NCBI GenBank assembly: GCA_025403435.1
Contig: CM046335.1
Coordinates: forward strand, 11,344,377 to 11,408,376
Source: Artocarpus heterophyllus
Lineage: Eukaryota > Streptophyta > Magnoliopsida > Rosales > Moraceae
Length of the DNA: 64,000 nt
Reading direction: 5' to 3'
Shown here: one piece after another, positions 11,861 to 22,379 of the stretch
Layout of the letters: the number at the start of each line of letters is the position of its first letter
Position numbering within the stretch: the first letter of the stretch is position 1
Translations under genes and position numbers: made by a program
Notes under the pieces: generated by a model
Told to the model about the DNA's origin: nothing
The model's input: only the letters and a program-made list of their open reading frames with translations
Database searches by the model: none

Positions 11861-12282
11861 AAAAACATAAAACCAATTCAAGCATGCTATAAACTATATG
11901 CATATAAGAATTGAAACAGTAAAAGGAAGCGTGAAAACATATTTACCTCCCGTCATTGCTGTCCAACAGTGTCCTGTGACTTCCTGCACTTGGGATGCTT
12001 CCAAGTTCTCACAAAAACTCAATTGATGGTGTTGGTACTTTAGAGAATTTTTGGACTTGGGGACCCAAGTTTTGTTCCACAAAAAACTGAACGTGAAAAC
12101 TTTTTTTCCGATTTTCTCTTCTACACTCATTTCCTCCCATCAAGGAAATAAATAGCAAGAATAAAAACAGTTACTCAAATTAATTTTACTGGGAAATGAA
12201 TGAGACCACTAATGCATAATTGTTACAAGAATAAATTGGTTTCAATGATGAAACCTTTGAAATACCAAATGTAACAGTTACA
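11861..12282 (-). repeat. Copia family 1 LTR (5' LTR of element 3), boundary with host
   Basis: On the minus strand it starts TGTAACTGTTACATTT at 12282 and runs to the PBS. The plus-strand base after it begins ACTAAAACTCG, which in the two uninterrupted host copies follows TATTTGAG directly (25013-25031, 44171-44189). This fixes the insertion point to the base. The matching target-site duplication would be left of the window. Confidence 0.9.
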
Positions 12283-13946
12283 ACTAAAACTCGTAGAAGT
12301 TTGACAATTTCTTTATGATGCAGAGGGCAAGGAATAAAATTTGTCCATGTTAATATAACGCTTGCTTGTGATGTAATTTACTTGCTGTGATCAATTTACT
12401 TTTTTTTTTTAACTTGTTATTGTGATATAATTCTAATTCCAATTTATATTAATAAAGACCATGCTATATTGCTCTTTAAACACTAAATCACTTTTAAGTA
12501 TTTTGGCTAGTTACACTAGTCAAAAACCGACCTTAATCCACCGTCAGAAAATCGATTGTTGTAGGTCAAACACCGACCAATTGTTTAACTATTTAGTAGG
12601 TTTTTGGTTTCACTTTCTCAAAAACGACCGCCGTTGGCCGGAAACCAACCGACCAAAGATCGATCAATGAACAACTTTACTTTCATCAGCAATAGATTGA
12701 TGGTAGATCCTTTTCATTCTGCTTGAAAATATGTACTTTTTTTTATTCTACTGCAAATTACATCTATGAAAATAGATCGATTAATGGTCGCCTATTCCTG
12801 CCAGATCTATGAAAGATGGCTGAGGACTCGGCAAATCTCATGACGACGGCAAAAGGCTCAGAAAATCTCGTGACGATTGTTGGCTGTCAGACCCTAATTG
12901 GGTCAACTCCACCATGCCATCATCCAGATCAAGTCACTCTGGATTAGGAAAGAAAGCCATGCTCATATCCAATACGAAGGAGTTTTTTTATTAACCTTTA
13001 TTAAATATAAAGAGCTGGTAATATTTTTATTTTGTTTTATTTTGTTTTTTTTTCTATCTTAGGGTATCTATGTGTTTTTATTAGTCAAAATGATAAAACA
13101 TAAATTTAAAATACAAATGCATAAATATGCAATTGTCCAAACGTAAAATATGATTTTTTATACTTTTAAAACGAGGGTATAATAATTAAAAAACATATAA
13201 TGATAAAAAAAACTTTTAATTATTAGACAAAACTCCTTGCAATATGGCTTATTTAAGGAGTACTTAAATAGGACGTTACTCCAAGTACCATAATTAATAT
13301 CATACGGGTAAAATCTGTTATACTTTGAGATCCGCCATCTCAACACTAGAGATGTTAAATGGGCTGGCCCGGTTTACTCTATTTAATTTTGGCCCAAACG
13401 TGACTCTTGCTATGTCTGGGCATGCCTATTTATTTATCATATCGTGCTAGACCTGACCCTGTTAATTTTTGTAGCATCAAGCCCAGCCAATAAATGGGCC
13501 TTGCCTATAAAGTGCTTGGGCCGTGCTTATACCCGTATCGATGTTAGTGTTTTTTTGTTGTACTTTTAACCTTAATGTGTCTTTCTTCTGCTTAATAAAT
13601 TTGCAAAAAAATAAAAATAAAAACACTAAATCATAACAAAAGAAAGTGCATGATTAATAAAAAAATCTTTTTTTGAGGAAAACAACATTATAGTATTTTG
13701 TACTGTATGGCTTCTATAACGTAGTCTTTCATATAAATCAAAGAAGGTAAGTATATATTTGAAGTGACAATTTACAAACAATAAAGAATCTTTTTGATCT
13801 TTTTTCTTTTTTAATCAAACCTATTAGAAATTTAATACTTCTTTATAAAAAAAAATATTTATAAAAATATAAAATATATTAGTAAAATTAGTTTTAAATT
13901 GCATATTTTAATCCTAGTTATAACTAAACCCTAATCGTGCTTTTAG
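12283..13946. other. Non-coding stretch before the PMS1 stub, unit 1
   Basis: No supported gene. It contains a GACC/GGTC-rich patch (12500-12670), a poly-T-rich patch, and at about 13345-13530 a segment full of GGGCC/GGCCC words beginning GAGATGTTAAATGGGC. That segment resembles degenerate dispersed plant repeats. The same items recur at 25021-26707 and 44179-45869. The end (13930-13946) is intron sequence with an acceptor CTTTTAG. Confidence 0.7.
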
Positions 13947-14110
13947 CATGTGACGCCAATGTAACTCGGAAGGAAAGTGTTTTTTTCTTCGGGTGAGATT
14001 TCCATATTGCAGGTCCTAAGGGAGGGTTTGCACCAGATTTATTCCTCTAGTAATGCTCGTTACTGTGTCAATGAAGTTGAGGAACATACTGAGCTATATA
14101 AATCTGAGTT
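13947..14110 (+). pseudogene. PMS1: PMS1 pseudogene stub, unit 1
   Basis: The exon opens after CTTTTAG with codons for ACDANVT, matching the conserved ACDVNVT of plant PMS1 (MutL family). After a small frameshifting deletion it reads LREGLQQIYSSSNARYCVN-like sequence and continues to KSEL at 14110. There the 7.6-kb deletion joins it to the downstream end of minus-strand gene C. No function is possible. The identification rests on the longer copies in units 2 and 3. Confidence 0.75.
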
Positions 14111-14348
14111 GTGAAACTTGCTTTCCTTTGTTTTTGCTTCTTTCTAGCAGCTTTGTTGCCAGGCATTCTTGAGCTTTAGGCTGATTATGAGAAGATGAAG
14201 AAGAATTATCATCGTGATTTTGTGAAACTTGCTTTCCTTTCTTTTTGCTTGTTTTTGCCAGCTCTGTTGCCAGGCATTCTTGAGCTTTAGGCTGATTATG
14301 AGAAGATGAAGAAGAATTATCATCTTTGTAATAATTAACAGAAGACAT
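14094..14348 (-). CDS. Small gene C, unit 1 (duplicated and chimeric C-terminus)
   Basis: A single-exon frame of 84 codons starting MSSVNYYKDDNSSSSSHN (ATG at 14346-14348), rich in Ser, Asn, Gln and Lys, with no signal peptide or membrane segment. Relative to units 2 and 3, a 111-bp segment encoding DDNSSSSSHNQPKAQECLAT through KGKQVSQNH is duplicated in frame. The normal acidic tail is replaced by a few residues (QLRFI) read from PMS1 exon sequence across the deletion junction at 14110/14111. The TATA box sits 84 bases upstream, as in the other copies. The protein is not recognised. Short motifs (SSS-N-x-AQ-x-CLA, KNKGK) suggest kinship with genes A and B. It may be expressed but altered, or dead. 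Confidence 0.5.
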   Translation of the reverse strand: MSSVNYYKDDNSSSSSHNQPKAQECLATELAKTSKKKGKQVSQNHDDNSSSSSHNQPKAQECLATKLLERSKNKGKQVSQLRFI

Positions 14349-14431
14349 TTTGATTTTCAAGTACAAAACACAAATAGATGTAATCAGCAATCTCTCAATT
14401 GTTTGTGCAGCTTTAAGCTATACAAGAGTTG

Positions 14432-14439
14432 TATTTATA
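14432..14439 (-). promoter_or_regulatory. TATA box of gene C, unit 1
   Basis: TATAAATA on the minus strand (TATTTATA on plus), 84 bases before the ATG. It is conserved in all three units. Confidence 0.65.
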
Positions 14440-14973
14440 GACAGAAGTTTGAATATGGTTAAAACCAATATTATTTTGATTTATTTATTAGGTTGTAGAG
14501 AGAGTTTTCAGTTGTTTCTCAAACAAATTTTAATTCAATTGTAAAGCAAATCCCTCCCCATTTTCATTACTATTGCCAAGAAAATTTCACTAATTACAGG
14601 TCGAGAAGGAATATTAACCTTATACTTTTTAATTTGTCTACTAATCTGACAAAATATTAAGTTTGAATAAACATGCGTGTTGAATTTTATCTGAGATTTT
14701 TCAATAATTTTGCCTTGATGCTATTTCACCGTGGAGGGATTATTAATGGAATTAATGTGTACTCGGTCCACATGTAGAAATTTCACATAGTGTATTTTTT
14801 TTTTTCCTTCATGTCACATATATGGTTTTTGCATCTTTTTTTTTTATCCTTAATGGATGGTGCCGATTAATCAACTGAGTCATTTGACATGGTAAAAGTT
14901 GCAGAAAATAATAATGTATATCTTTTTATACCTGTGTTGTGTCAATGTGTCTAATAGTAAGCGTTGATTGTTA

Positions 14974-15008
<35 letters not shown>

Positions 15009-16566
15009 GATGAATAAATAAATAGAATTAAACAGAAGGTATTCAACCCTTCGAAAAAAATACAGAAGGTGTTCAACAGTTGGAAAGTTTCGAACAAATG
15101 AAATGAAGCTTCAAATAAAAACGCTTGATTATCTCAATGAGTTCTTACTCTCATGCAAAGTTCAAAGTCTTATGTACCGATCAAACTTTGAATTATTGTT
15201 TCAATTTATGTACACATTCCTAACATTTTCTTAAGCACCTACGATGTTCAAAATTATTCAAAATTTAATATTTATATTTCATTTACGTTTTTCTTCGTTC
15301 CTCTATTTGTAAACAAACTTTAAGTCACTTCGAGTAATTTCTGAATTTACGCACATATATGATTTGTTAACTTTGGAATTTTATTTAATTGTGTATTTCA
15401 TCAAATAACGAGATAATTATAGCAAATGACGACTTCAACAAACTTGGCACTCTGACAAATTTGAAGATCTTAGTTTTTGGAACTGCTTCTTCATAAAAAC
15501 GAAACAACAAACAAAAATCAATGCGAATGGTACTTAATTTCTTTTAAATCTTCCATTAATATTTCTCTTTATTTGTTCGACATTGACAAGAAATTACGAG
15601 AAAGTTAAACAGAAAAACAACGCATGATGTATGCATGCACTTGATAGTTAATAATTTCGTCAACACGATACAAATCCAATTACACGGTTATACATAACGA
15701 TATATTACCCCACCTATATTTCTTATTTTTTATCTTTTTTTTTTTTTTAAAGATTGGCTTCCCATTTGTATATAGCCAAATTTACCTTGAACTTTCGGTA
15801 TTTTCTTTCTCGGCGGTCTTCTTTTGAATATTGTAAGCTTACAGGTTTAGCTAATTAGACCACCTGTATAAAAATTATCCTTTTACGGTTCAAAATTACG
15901 CACTGCTTTTTTCTTCTTTTCCACAAGTCAGTCGTTTATGCATTTGAAATTCTCTGTTCAACGTTTGCGGAACGTGTTGGTTTCAAGTCTTCAAAATATG
16001 AAATTCCAGACTTTTTCTTCGTATTGATAGGACGAGAGATCTCTTTCTTCTCTAATCGTTTGACCTCTGATCGTGTATGTATATATATATAATATGCCAT
16101 AAAAATCGGAAACTTATGTTAATCAATTAACGCGTTTTAGCTCATTTTTTGGATAATTTCAGAACAAGTAAGATAAAAGCAAAGCTTATCTAGCTACCAC
16201 GAATTCCATTGGATGCTACATGCATAAAATCATGCATGTAATTTAGATCAAATAAAACCATTCTCCCTAAATACAAACATACATACATATTCTAATTGAC
16301 TTGTTTTTCAAAAAAATTAAATAAATAAATTCTTATTCACGTCATTTTGAAAATGTAAAATCAAATCAAAGTAAATACACTTGCATTTATATTCCTTTTC
16401 CTTGCCGTAAATCCGATTATAATGAAGTATAACATCCTATTTTCCTATTCACACACAATAGGAAACCATTTTGAAATTTCCTAAACGGTTTTGGAATTTA
16501 CATGAAAATTATAGGTTTCTTGTTCTCATAACTATTTACGAGCCAGGGAAGAGGGCTTCTACGGAT
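14440..16566. other. Divergent intergenic region between genes C and A, unit 1
   Basis: About 2.1 kb separating two promoters that point away from each other. AT-rich, with no supported gene. It holds an AAT microsatellite (14974-15006), several poly-T runs and a TATATATATATAAT tract near 16080. Unit 3 lacks about 140 bp of it (equivalent to about 14734-14867) and a 16-bp piece near 16195. Confidence 0.7.
14974..15006. repeat. AAT microsatellite, length varies among units
   Basis: Eleven AAT repeats here, about four at 35198-35210 in unit 2 and one or two near 54300 in unit 3. Confidence 0.95.
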
Positions 16567-16574
16567 TATAAATA
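16567..16574 (+). promoter_or_regulatory. TATA box of gene A, unit 1
   Basis: TATAAATA, 88 bases before the ATG at 16662. This spacing argues for that ATG rather than the one at 16588, which would lie at or before the transcription start. Confidence 0.65.
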
Positions 16575-16661
16575 GGCTTGATTATACATGAAAGTGTTAT
16601 TGTCATTTCAAAAAACAAGAAACAAAAACAAAGGTTCTTGTGGTTCCTCTAATTTCCAAAA

Positions 16662-17036
16662 ATGTCTTCAAACTATAATGGTTCGCGAAGATCAAGTGGT
16701 CATGGAAACAACAAGAGCGACCAACAACCCTCGGCCGGGTCCATCCTTGCACAGGACAAGAAAGAGAAATCAACAAACAAAAAGGGAAACAACAAGAGCG
16801 ACCAGCAACCCTCGGCCGGGTCCATCCTTGCACCGAACGAGAAACAGAAATCAACAAACAAAAAGGGAAACGACAAGAGCGACCAGCAACCCTCGGCCGG
16901 GTCCATCTTTGCACCGGACAAGAAACAGAAATCAACAAACAAAAAGGGAAACAACAAGAGCGACCAGCAACCCTCGGCCGGGTCCATCCTTGCACCGGAG
17001 AAGAAACAGAAATCAACAAACAAAAAGGGAAATTAA
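16662..17036 (+). CDS. Small gene A, unit 1: Lys/Ser-rich protein with four 27-residue repeats
   Basis: 124 codons, start context AAAATGTC. Residues 1-15 (MSSNYNGSRRSSGHG) are unique. Residues 16-123 are four copies of a 27-residue repeat that begins NNKSDQQPSAGSILAP and ends QKSTNKKG. One residue and the stop follow. The protein is hydrophilic, basic and predicted disordered, with no signal peptide or membrane segment. All three forward frames are open because the 81-bp repeat lacks stops. This frame is preferred because the paralogous gene B keeps the same start, frame and stop with a single repeat. Function unknown. Neighbours: divergent gene C upstream and a copia relic 2.1 kb downstream. 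Confidence 0.55.
   Translation: MSSNYNGSRRSSGHGNNKSDQQPSAGSILAQDKKEKSTNKKGNNKSDQQPSAGSILAPNEKQKSTNKKGNDKSDQQPSAGSIFAPDKKQKSTNKKGNNKSDQQPSAGSILAPEKKQKSTNKKGN
16707..17030 (+). repeat. 81-bp minisatellite, four copies, in frame in gene A
   Basis: Four near-identical 81-bp repeats (containing CCCTCGGCCGGGTCCATC), GC-richer than everything around them. Copy number is 4 in units 1 and 2, 3 in unit 3, and 1 in gene B. Confidence 0.95.
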
Positions 17037-19177
17037 GGGGTTATAAATGAACAATATATCAGTTTCTTTTTTGTGTATTCTTTTATACATAGTTCGTCTT
17101 CGATTGCATCTGATTTAGCTTTTCTCTTTTATACATTATTTTGTTTGTATACATGTATATACACGCATACATATTATGCATATGTGTGTGTATATAGATT
17201 TCCATATTTATGTGTCTGTGTAGATTTTCTATTATAATGATTGGAGTGGGGAAAGTAATTATTTGTTTGTCTATTTAGACATATATGTTAGTCGTCTAAA
17301 TTTGATTATGAATAAATAAGAATAATATTTTTGTAATTTAACATTTGTCTGATTTTTCATTTTTATTAAATAGATGCATGTATTCTTATTTATGTATCGT
17401 AAATTTACTAGTACGACATGTTATTTATGTTCTTTCATAATTTGAGAACATGATTAAGAGACTAGGAAAAAAAAACAAACAAAAAGATTTAGAAATAATT
17501 TTGTATATCATTGCCGAGACGAAGAAGAAGAAGAAGATTTAAATAGGTAGGATTAATTTAAAGGATACCAAACTTCTGACGACATCGGATAATTAAGCTG
17601 TAAACAAAGGATTTTTTTTTTTTTTTTTTTGTAAACTGCAGCAAGTACGTAGAGAAGATCATGACGTGTCATTTGTAAAGCAAACTACAAACTACAAGTC
17701 GTTATAGCATTAAACGACAATTACAGATTAAACGACGGATTTTTATACCGACATGTCCTTTTTCATGGTTATTTGGAAGTACTTTAGATAAAGCACGCCA
17801 AAGTCTTGACGTCTTTATGATATGAACCATTGAAAAACTTTGTCCTCGAAAAAAACAAAATAAAGCAAAATCCGATTGATTAATGCTATAGAGTAGAGGA
17901 CAATGAATGTGTTTTTTTTTTTTTTTTGGTATAAGACAATGTACTTACAAAAGAACGACAAGTATATATGCTACAAATAACGTCTTTTACTAATACAAAA
18001 ATTACAGGTGATATTTGATATTCTCACATAGAGGAAAGAAAATATGTAAGATATAAATGATGTGTGGCTCATCTTGAAGAAAGCCATTTTTTTTTTATAT
18101 ATGCATTCTAAATTTATTTAACAAAATCCAAAACTTTCAAATCTGTCACGGAAGACCGTAGTTCTTTTCTTTTTCGTTATAAATGTGTTTTCTTTGTTAT
18201 TTTTGTAATATCAGAACCAGAATGGGAAGGATAAACAAAAATAATAATTATAATTTTTAGCCATTTGTGTAAGTCTTATTAATAACAACTCTAAATCTAA
18301 GGTGCTCATGTTCAATTAGAACAACAAATTTAAACCCCTAAATCTTTGTGCCTGTAATAATTTTAGTATATTTTTGTGTTACCGTTAGCTTAATAGGGTT
18401 TGATTTTTTTTTTTTTAATACTGAGATCGAAAAAACATGATGTTGTAATCTTTTTTTTTTAAAATTTATTTTGTTGTTGACTTAAACAACAGATTGACAC
18501 CAAAATCTTCATGGCTACACGTTTCATGGTCATCAAAGACAGTCAACAGTCGTTTTTTTAATTAGTTTTTTAACCTTATTTTATACATTGCGTTTTAAAG
18601 GTATCAAAAAACCATACCTTACATTTGGACAGTTACATCTTTATATGTTAAATTTTAAGATCCTAAATCATACCTTCCACCAGTTAATCATCTATTTTTA
18701 TCATAAAAGACATAAATGTCCATTAAACAAAAGAAAAAAAAAGAAGAAATAAAATAAAATTTCATATAATAATAATAAACATATAAGTTAAAAAAATTCC
18801 CAAACAAAAAAAGCAGGATGGATTTGCTACCAAAATTTAAGTTGACATATGGGGACAAATACTATCTTTTGCAAAAGAGAAAGTAGAAAAACATAACAAC
18901 CTGTCATATCTAGCTTGTTCTACTATTTTCATCTGGCTAGGGCTATTTAAAAAAATAAAAAAACCAAAATCGAACAAAACTGATTGTGAAACCAACTAAG
19001 AAAAGCCAAAAAATTTATTTATTTAGACACAAAAACCAACCAAGTTAATTTGAAAACTGAGTGCTCATCAATTTTTGGTGGTTGGTTTTTAGAAGCAATT
19101 TTTTAGTTGGTTGGTTAACTGACCAACCCTTCAAACATCAATAAACTTTCCTTCTTTTACCCTGACATTAAAGTCCA
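17037..19177. other. Non-coding sequence downstream of gene A, unit 1
   Basis: AT-rich 3' flank with a TATACA/CATA-rich tract (17140-17200), a GAAGAAGAAG run (17520-17540), long poly-T tracts near 17610 and 17910, and a possible short inverted-repeat element at 18939-19130. No supported gene. Frames here are short, antisense or interrupted in sister copies. Confidence 0.7.
18939..19130. repeat. MITE-like segment in block A, unit 1
   Basis: About 190 bp of repeated AACCAACC/GGTTGGTT words bounded by AGGGCTATTT and ...ACCAACCCT, weak terminal inverted repeats. The block B version (24486-24679) has ACCGACC/GGTCGGTC at the same places. No clear target-site duplication was found, so the transposon reading is tentative. 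Confidence 0.4.
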
Positions 19178-21417
19178 AGAGAAGACAAAGAGTGCTCACT
19201 TGGCTAATACTTCTAAGGACAAAGGGAAGGAAAGGAAGAAAGATAAGGAAACTGCAGTTATGGCACCTCAAAAGAAACAACAAAAGAGACCAGTTGATCC
19301 AGAAGGTACGGGTTGTTTCTTTTGTGGAGCTGCAGGACATAAGAAGAAGCATTGCACGAATTATCACGCTTGGCGTGCCAGAAAAGATTTCAACTAAAGC
19401 AACTACTAAGACCCCTTACGAACTTTGGGCGGTAAGAAGCCTAGTCCAAAGCATCTGCATGCTTGGGGATGTTCAGTTGAGGCAAGGCCTTATAGGCGTA
19501 ACGAAAAGAAACTGGACTCAAGGACAGTTAGTTGTTATTTTATTGGATACTCTGAAAGATAGGGACTTTGTCTTTGAAGAGGAATATGTTGATATTTCCA
19601 CAGCTGTTATTGACATTGATCAGGTTCCTATTCTTGACATTGTTCAAGAAGTAGACCCAAATCAAGACAACATCGAAGAACCTCCTATTCCAAAAATTGT
19701 TCTAGAAGAACAAACTCAACCACCTCAAGAACCTATGTTATTAAGGAGATCCACTAGAGAAAAGAGAAGTACAGTGCCAAATGATTACATTGTATTTCTC
19801 CAAGAACATGAGTTTGACATTGGTATAGTGGAAGATGATCCAATCAACTTCCATCAAGCCATAAAAAGTTCTAGATCTCAAGAATGAATTGATACCATGA
19901 ATGAAGAGATACAGTCTATGAAGGACAATGACGTTTGAGATCTTGTCCCATTGCCTGAAGGTGCGAAACTCATTGCTTGCAAATGGATATTTAAGACCAA
20001 GAAGGATTCAAAAGGCCATGTGGAGAGATACAAGGCTCGTCTTGTCGCTAAAGGCTTTACATAGAAAGAACGCATTGATCATAAAGAGACTTTTCTCCGA
20101 TTTCTTTGAAAGACTCTTTTAGGATTATAATGGTATTAGTGGCACATTTTGATCTTGAGCTTCATCAGATGGATGTTAAGACTACGTTTCTCAATGGTGA
20201 CATGGATGAAACAATCTATATGGTGCAACCGGAAAACTTTGTATTGGGAGACGCAAAGAAGATGGTTTGCAAACTAAAAATCCATCTATGGGATTAAGCA
20301 AGCTTCTTGTCAGTGGTATTACAAATTTCATCATGCTATCATCTTGTTCGGTTTTGAGATGAATTTGGTCGATGATTGTATATACCACAAGTTTAGTGGA
20401 AGTAAGTATATTTTCCTGGTTTTATATGTTGATGACATTTTGCTTGCCAGTAACAATATAGGCTTATTGCACGAAACCAAGAGATTTCTATCAAAGAAGT
20501 TTGAGATGAAGGATCTTGGTGACTCCTTTTTTGTGTTGGGTATACAGATACATTGGGATCGCTCTCGGGGTATTCTAGGATTATCACAAAAAGGCTATAT
20601 TGAAAAGGTTCTCAAGAGATATGGCATGCAAGATTGTAAACTAGGTGATACCCCTGTGGCTAAGGGAGATAAGTTTAGTCTCAATCAGTGCCCTAAGAAT
20701 GATTTTGAGGTTAAGAAAATGTAGAAGATTCCTTATGCGTCAGCAGTAGGGAGTCTGATGTATACTCAGATTTGTACGCAACCGAATATTGCGTATGATA
20801 CAAGGATGTTGGGCTGGTACTTAAGCAATCTTGGAAAGGATCATTGGACAGTAGCCAAACGAGTCTTGAGGTACTTATAGAGAACAAAAGACTACACGCT
20901 CACGTATCAGAGATCGAAACAGCTTGAGATCATTGGATATACTGACTCCGATTATGCTGGATGCTAAGATAGTATGAAATCTACGTCGGGTTATGTCTGC
21001 CTTCTAGCTGGAGGTGCTGTCTCCTGGAAGAGTGCTAAACAGTCTCTTATAGCATCTTCTACCATAGCGGCAGAGTTCATAGCATGTTATGTGGTGTCCA
21101 ATCATAGAATATAGCTGCAAAATTTTATCACGGGGTTGCGCATAGTGGACAGTATTCAAAGACTACTCAAGTTATTTTGTGACAATAAGTCAGTAGTTTT
21201 ATATTCTAACAACAACATGAGCTTGACAAAGTCAAAGCATATAGAGATCAAGTTCCTGGTTGTGTAAAAAAGAGATCAGAGTGGGCAGTTGTCTATAAAG
21301 CACATTGGTACAAACTCCATGATTGCAGATCCGCTTACTAAGGAATTGCCATCCAAAATGTTTCATGAACACACTGCTCATATCGGTGTCATATCATTTC
21401 AGGATATTCAGTTTTAG
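19178..21417 (+). pseudogene. Copia family 2 relic, gag/pol remains, unit 1
   Basis: Starts inside gag and keeps a CCHC knuckle, CFFCGAAGHKKKHC (near 19313). It jumps at about 19385 to the integrase C-terminus (KTPYELW), so protease and the integrase core are deleted. RT (KARLVAKGF, QMDVKTTFLNGD, FLVLYVDDILLAS at 20420) and RNase H follow to DIQF-stop at 21415-21417. Many stops and shifts occur, e.g. TGA near 19937, TAG near 20062, frameshift near 20290, TAG near 20722, TAG near 20878 and TAA near 20966. There is no 5' LTR, PBS or first half of gag. A different copia family from 1-12282. Confidence 0.9.
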
Positions 21418-21839
21418 TGGGAGTTTGTAATTTTAAATGGTCTTATGATATAGACATTTTCAGTTATTTTAGTTTATGGATATTTTAAAGTTATTTTCTG
21501 CAGAAATAAAGTTTTCGGTTTATTCACACTGTAATTTTGGCATGGTTTGATCTCATTAAGGTTTTTAGGTAGACTAGTTGAAAATAGGCATGTTAAGATC
21601 ACATTGCATGAAATTTCCATGCTACACATCCATGCTTAATCATGTCGTTAGTTGTATTGGTATATGTAATCATTGATGGGTCTAGTTACGACATATGTAA
21701 CGAAAGTCGCTTTGGTCCTGTATTGATATGGTTAATGGACAAGATTGTTGAGATGCATAAGGTTTTGATAGCAAAATTCATGAGCTCATAAGGTATAATT
21801 CACATTTATAAAGTTTCATATATAGCCTAAATGGGAGAT
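21418..21839 (+). other. Copia relic 3' untranslated region with polypurine tract, unit 1
   Basis: Non-coding, ending in AAATGGGAGAT (polypurine tract, about 21829-21839) before the LTR. Confidence 0.75.
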
Positions 21840-22281
21840 TGTTGGATCAAAATTCAATATATGAGCTAATATATTAAATAAATATGAATTAAAGGCTATC
21901 AATAAGGTTGCCCAATTAAAAGTGATTAATTTGGGTTTTGGGCTTTTAATGCATCATGAAGTGTGGGCCTCCTATGTGTAGAGACTAAAAATATAATTGC
22001 TAATTTTATGATAGGCTAAATTGATAATTAAAGATAATTGCTAGGGTTTAGCAATTATATAAAGGGGTTGTGGTCCCTAAGTCAGTACGTTCATTATTTT
22101 TCTGTTTCCCATCTACAGAGAAATTACAGAGGCATTCTGAGAAGGAGGGTTTACGTACCAAAGTTGGAAGATCCTTAACCTACAGATTCAAGAATCACAT
22201 TCAATCCATGGATTCAGGTTAGCTTCCTTGACATGAATGATCCTAGGTGATGATGGTTTTCGTCACAATTTTGTTTTAACA
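21840..22281 (+). repeat. Copia family 2 3' LTR, unit 1
   Basis: 442 bp from TGTTGGATCAAAATTC to ...GTTTTAACA, immediately after the polypurine tract. It includes a TATATAAAGGGGTTG-type promoter motif (near 22058). The same 442-bp LTR occurs at 40988 and 61052. Host block B begins at the next base. Confidence 0.85.
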
Positions 22282-22289
22282 CTACGCAT

Positions 22290-22297
22290 TATAAATA
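22290..22297 (+). promoter_or_regulatory. TATA box of gene B, unit 1
   Basis: TATAAATA, only 9 bp after the LTR end and 83 bases before the ATG, so any upstream control of gene B must come from the LTR. Confidence 0.65.
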
Positions 22298-22379
22298 CGC
22301 TTGATTACATATAACAAAGGTTATTGTCATTTCAAAAAAACAAAAACAAGGGCCATTGTGGTTCATCTAATTTCCAAAA

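Larger units (their letters stand above)
1..12282. mobile_element. Rearranged Ty1/copia retrotransposon cluster (family 1)
   Basis: At least three partial copies of one copia family lie end to end: element 1 (+, 1-5456), element 2 (+, about 5809-9520, lacking gag) and element 3 (-, 9521-12282, only the 5' half). An inverted LTR fragment sits between 1 and 2. The copies are recognised by shared stretches of gag, integrase, reverse transcriptase, polypurine tract, LTR and primer-binding site. The right end is exact: LTR sequence stops at 12282 and host sequence starts at 12283, continuous with unbroken host copies at 25021 and 44179. The left end is outside the window. All coding regions carry stops or frameshifts, so no copy is autonomous. 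Confidence 0.93.
16559..19177 (+). repeat. Block A of the A/B direct repeat, unit 1
   Basis: Aligns along its whole length with 22282-24726 (block B), from the core promoter through the small gene to about 2 kb downstream. Differences are numerous, so this duplication is older than the tandem units. It ends where the copia relic begins. Confidence 0.9.

Noticed and set aside
1..12282. An active, complete copia element
   Set aside because: Every gag-pol copy has stops or shifts, element 2 lacks gag and protease, element 3 lacks pol, and no LTR pair flanks a complete internal region.
16707..17030. Regular 81-bp repeats considered as a CRISPR-like array
   Set aside because: The repeats are contiguous with no unique spacers, lie in a plant genome and fit an in-frame minisatellite.
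16588..17046. 152-codon frame (start MKVLLSFQ) and two long antisense frames over the gene A repeats
   Set aside because: The ATG at 16588 lies about 14 bases after the TATA box, too close to be in the transcript. The antisense frames are open only because the 81-bp repeat has no stops. Gene B supports the MSSN frame.
19131..19367. Antisense frame over the copia relic gag (also at 39337 and 58364)
   Set aside because: It is the shadow of the gag CCHC region on the other strand.
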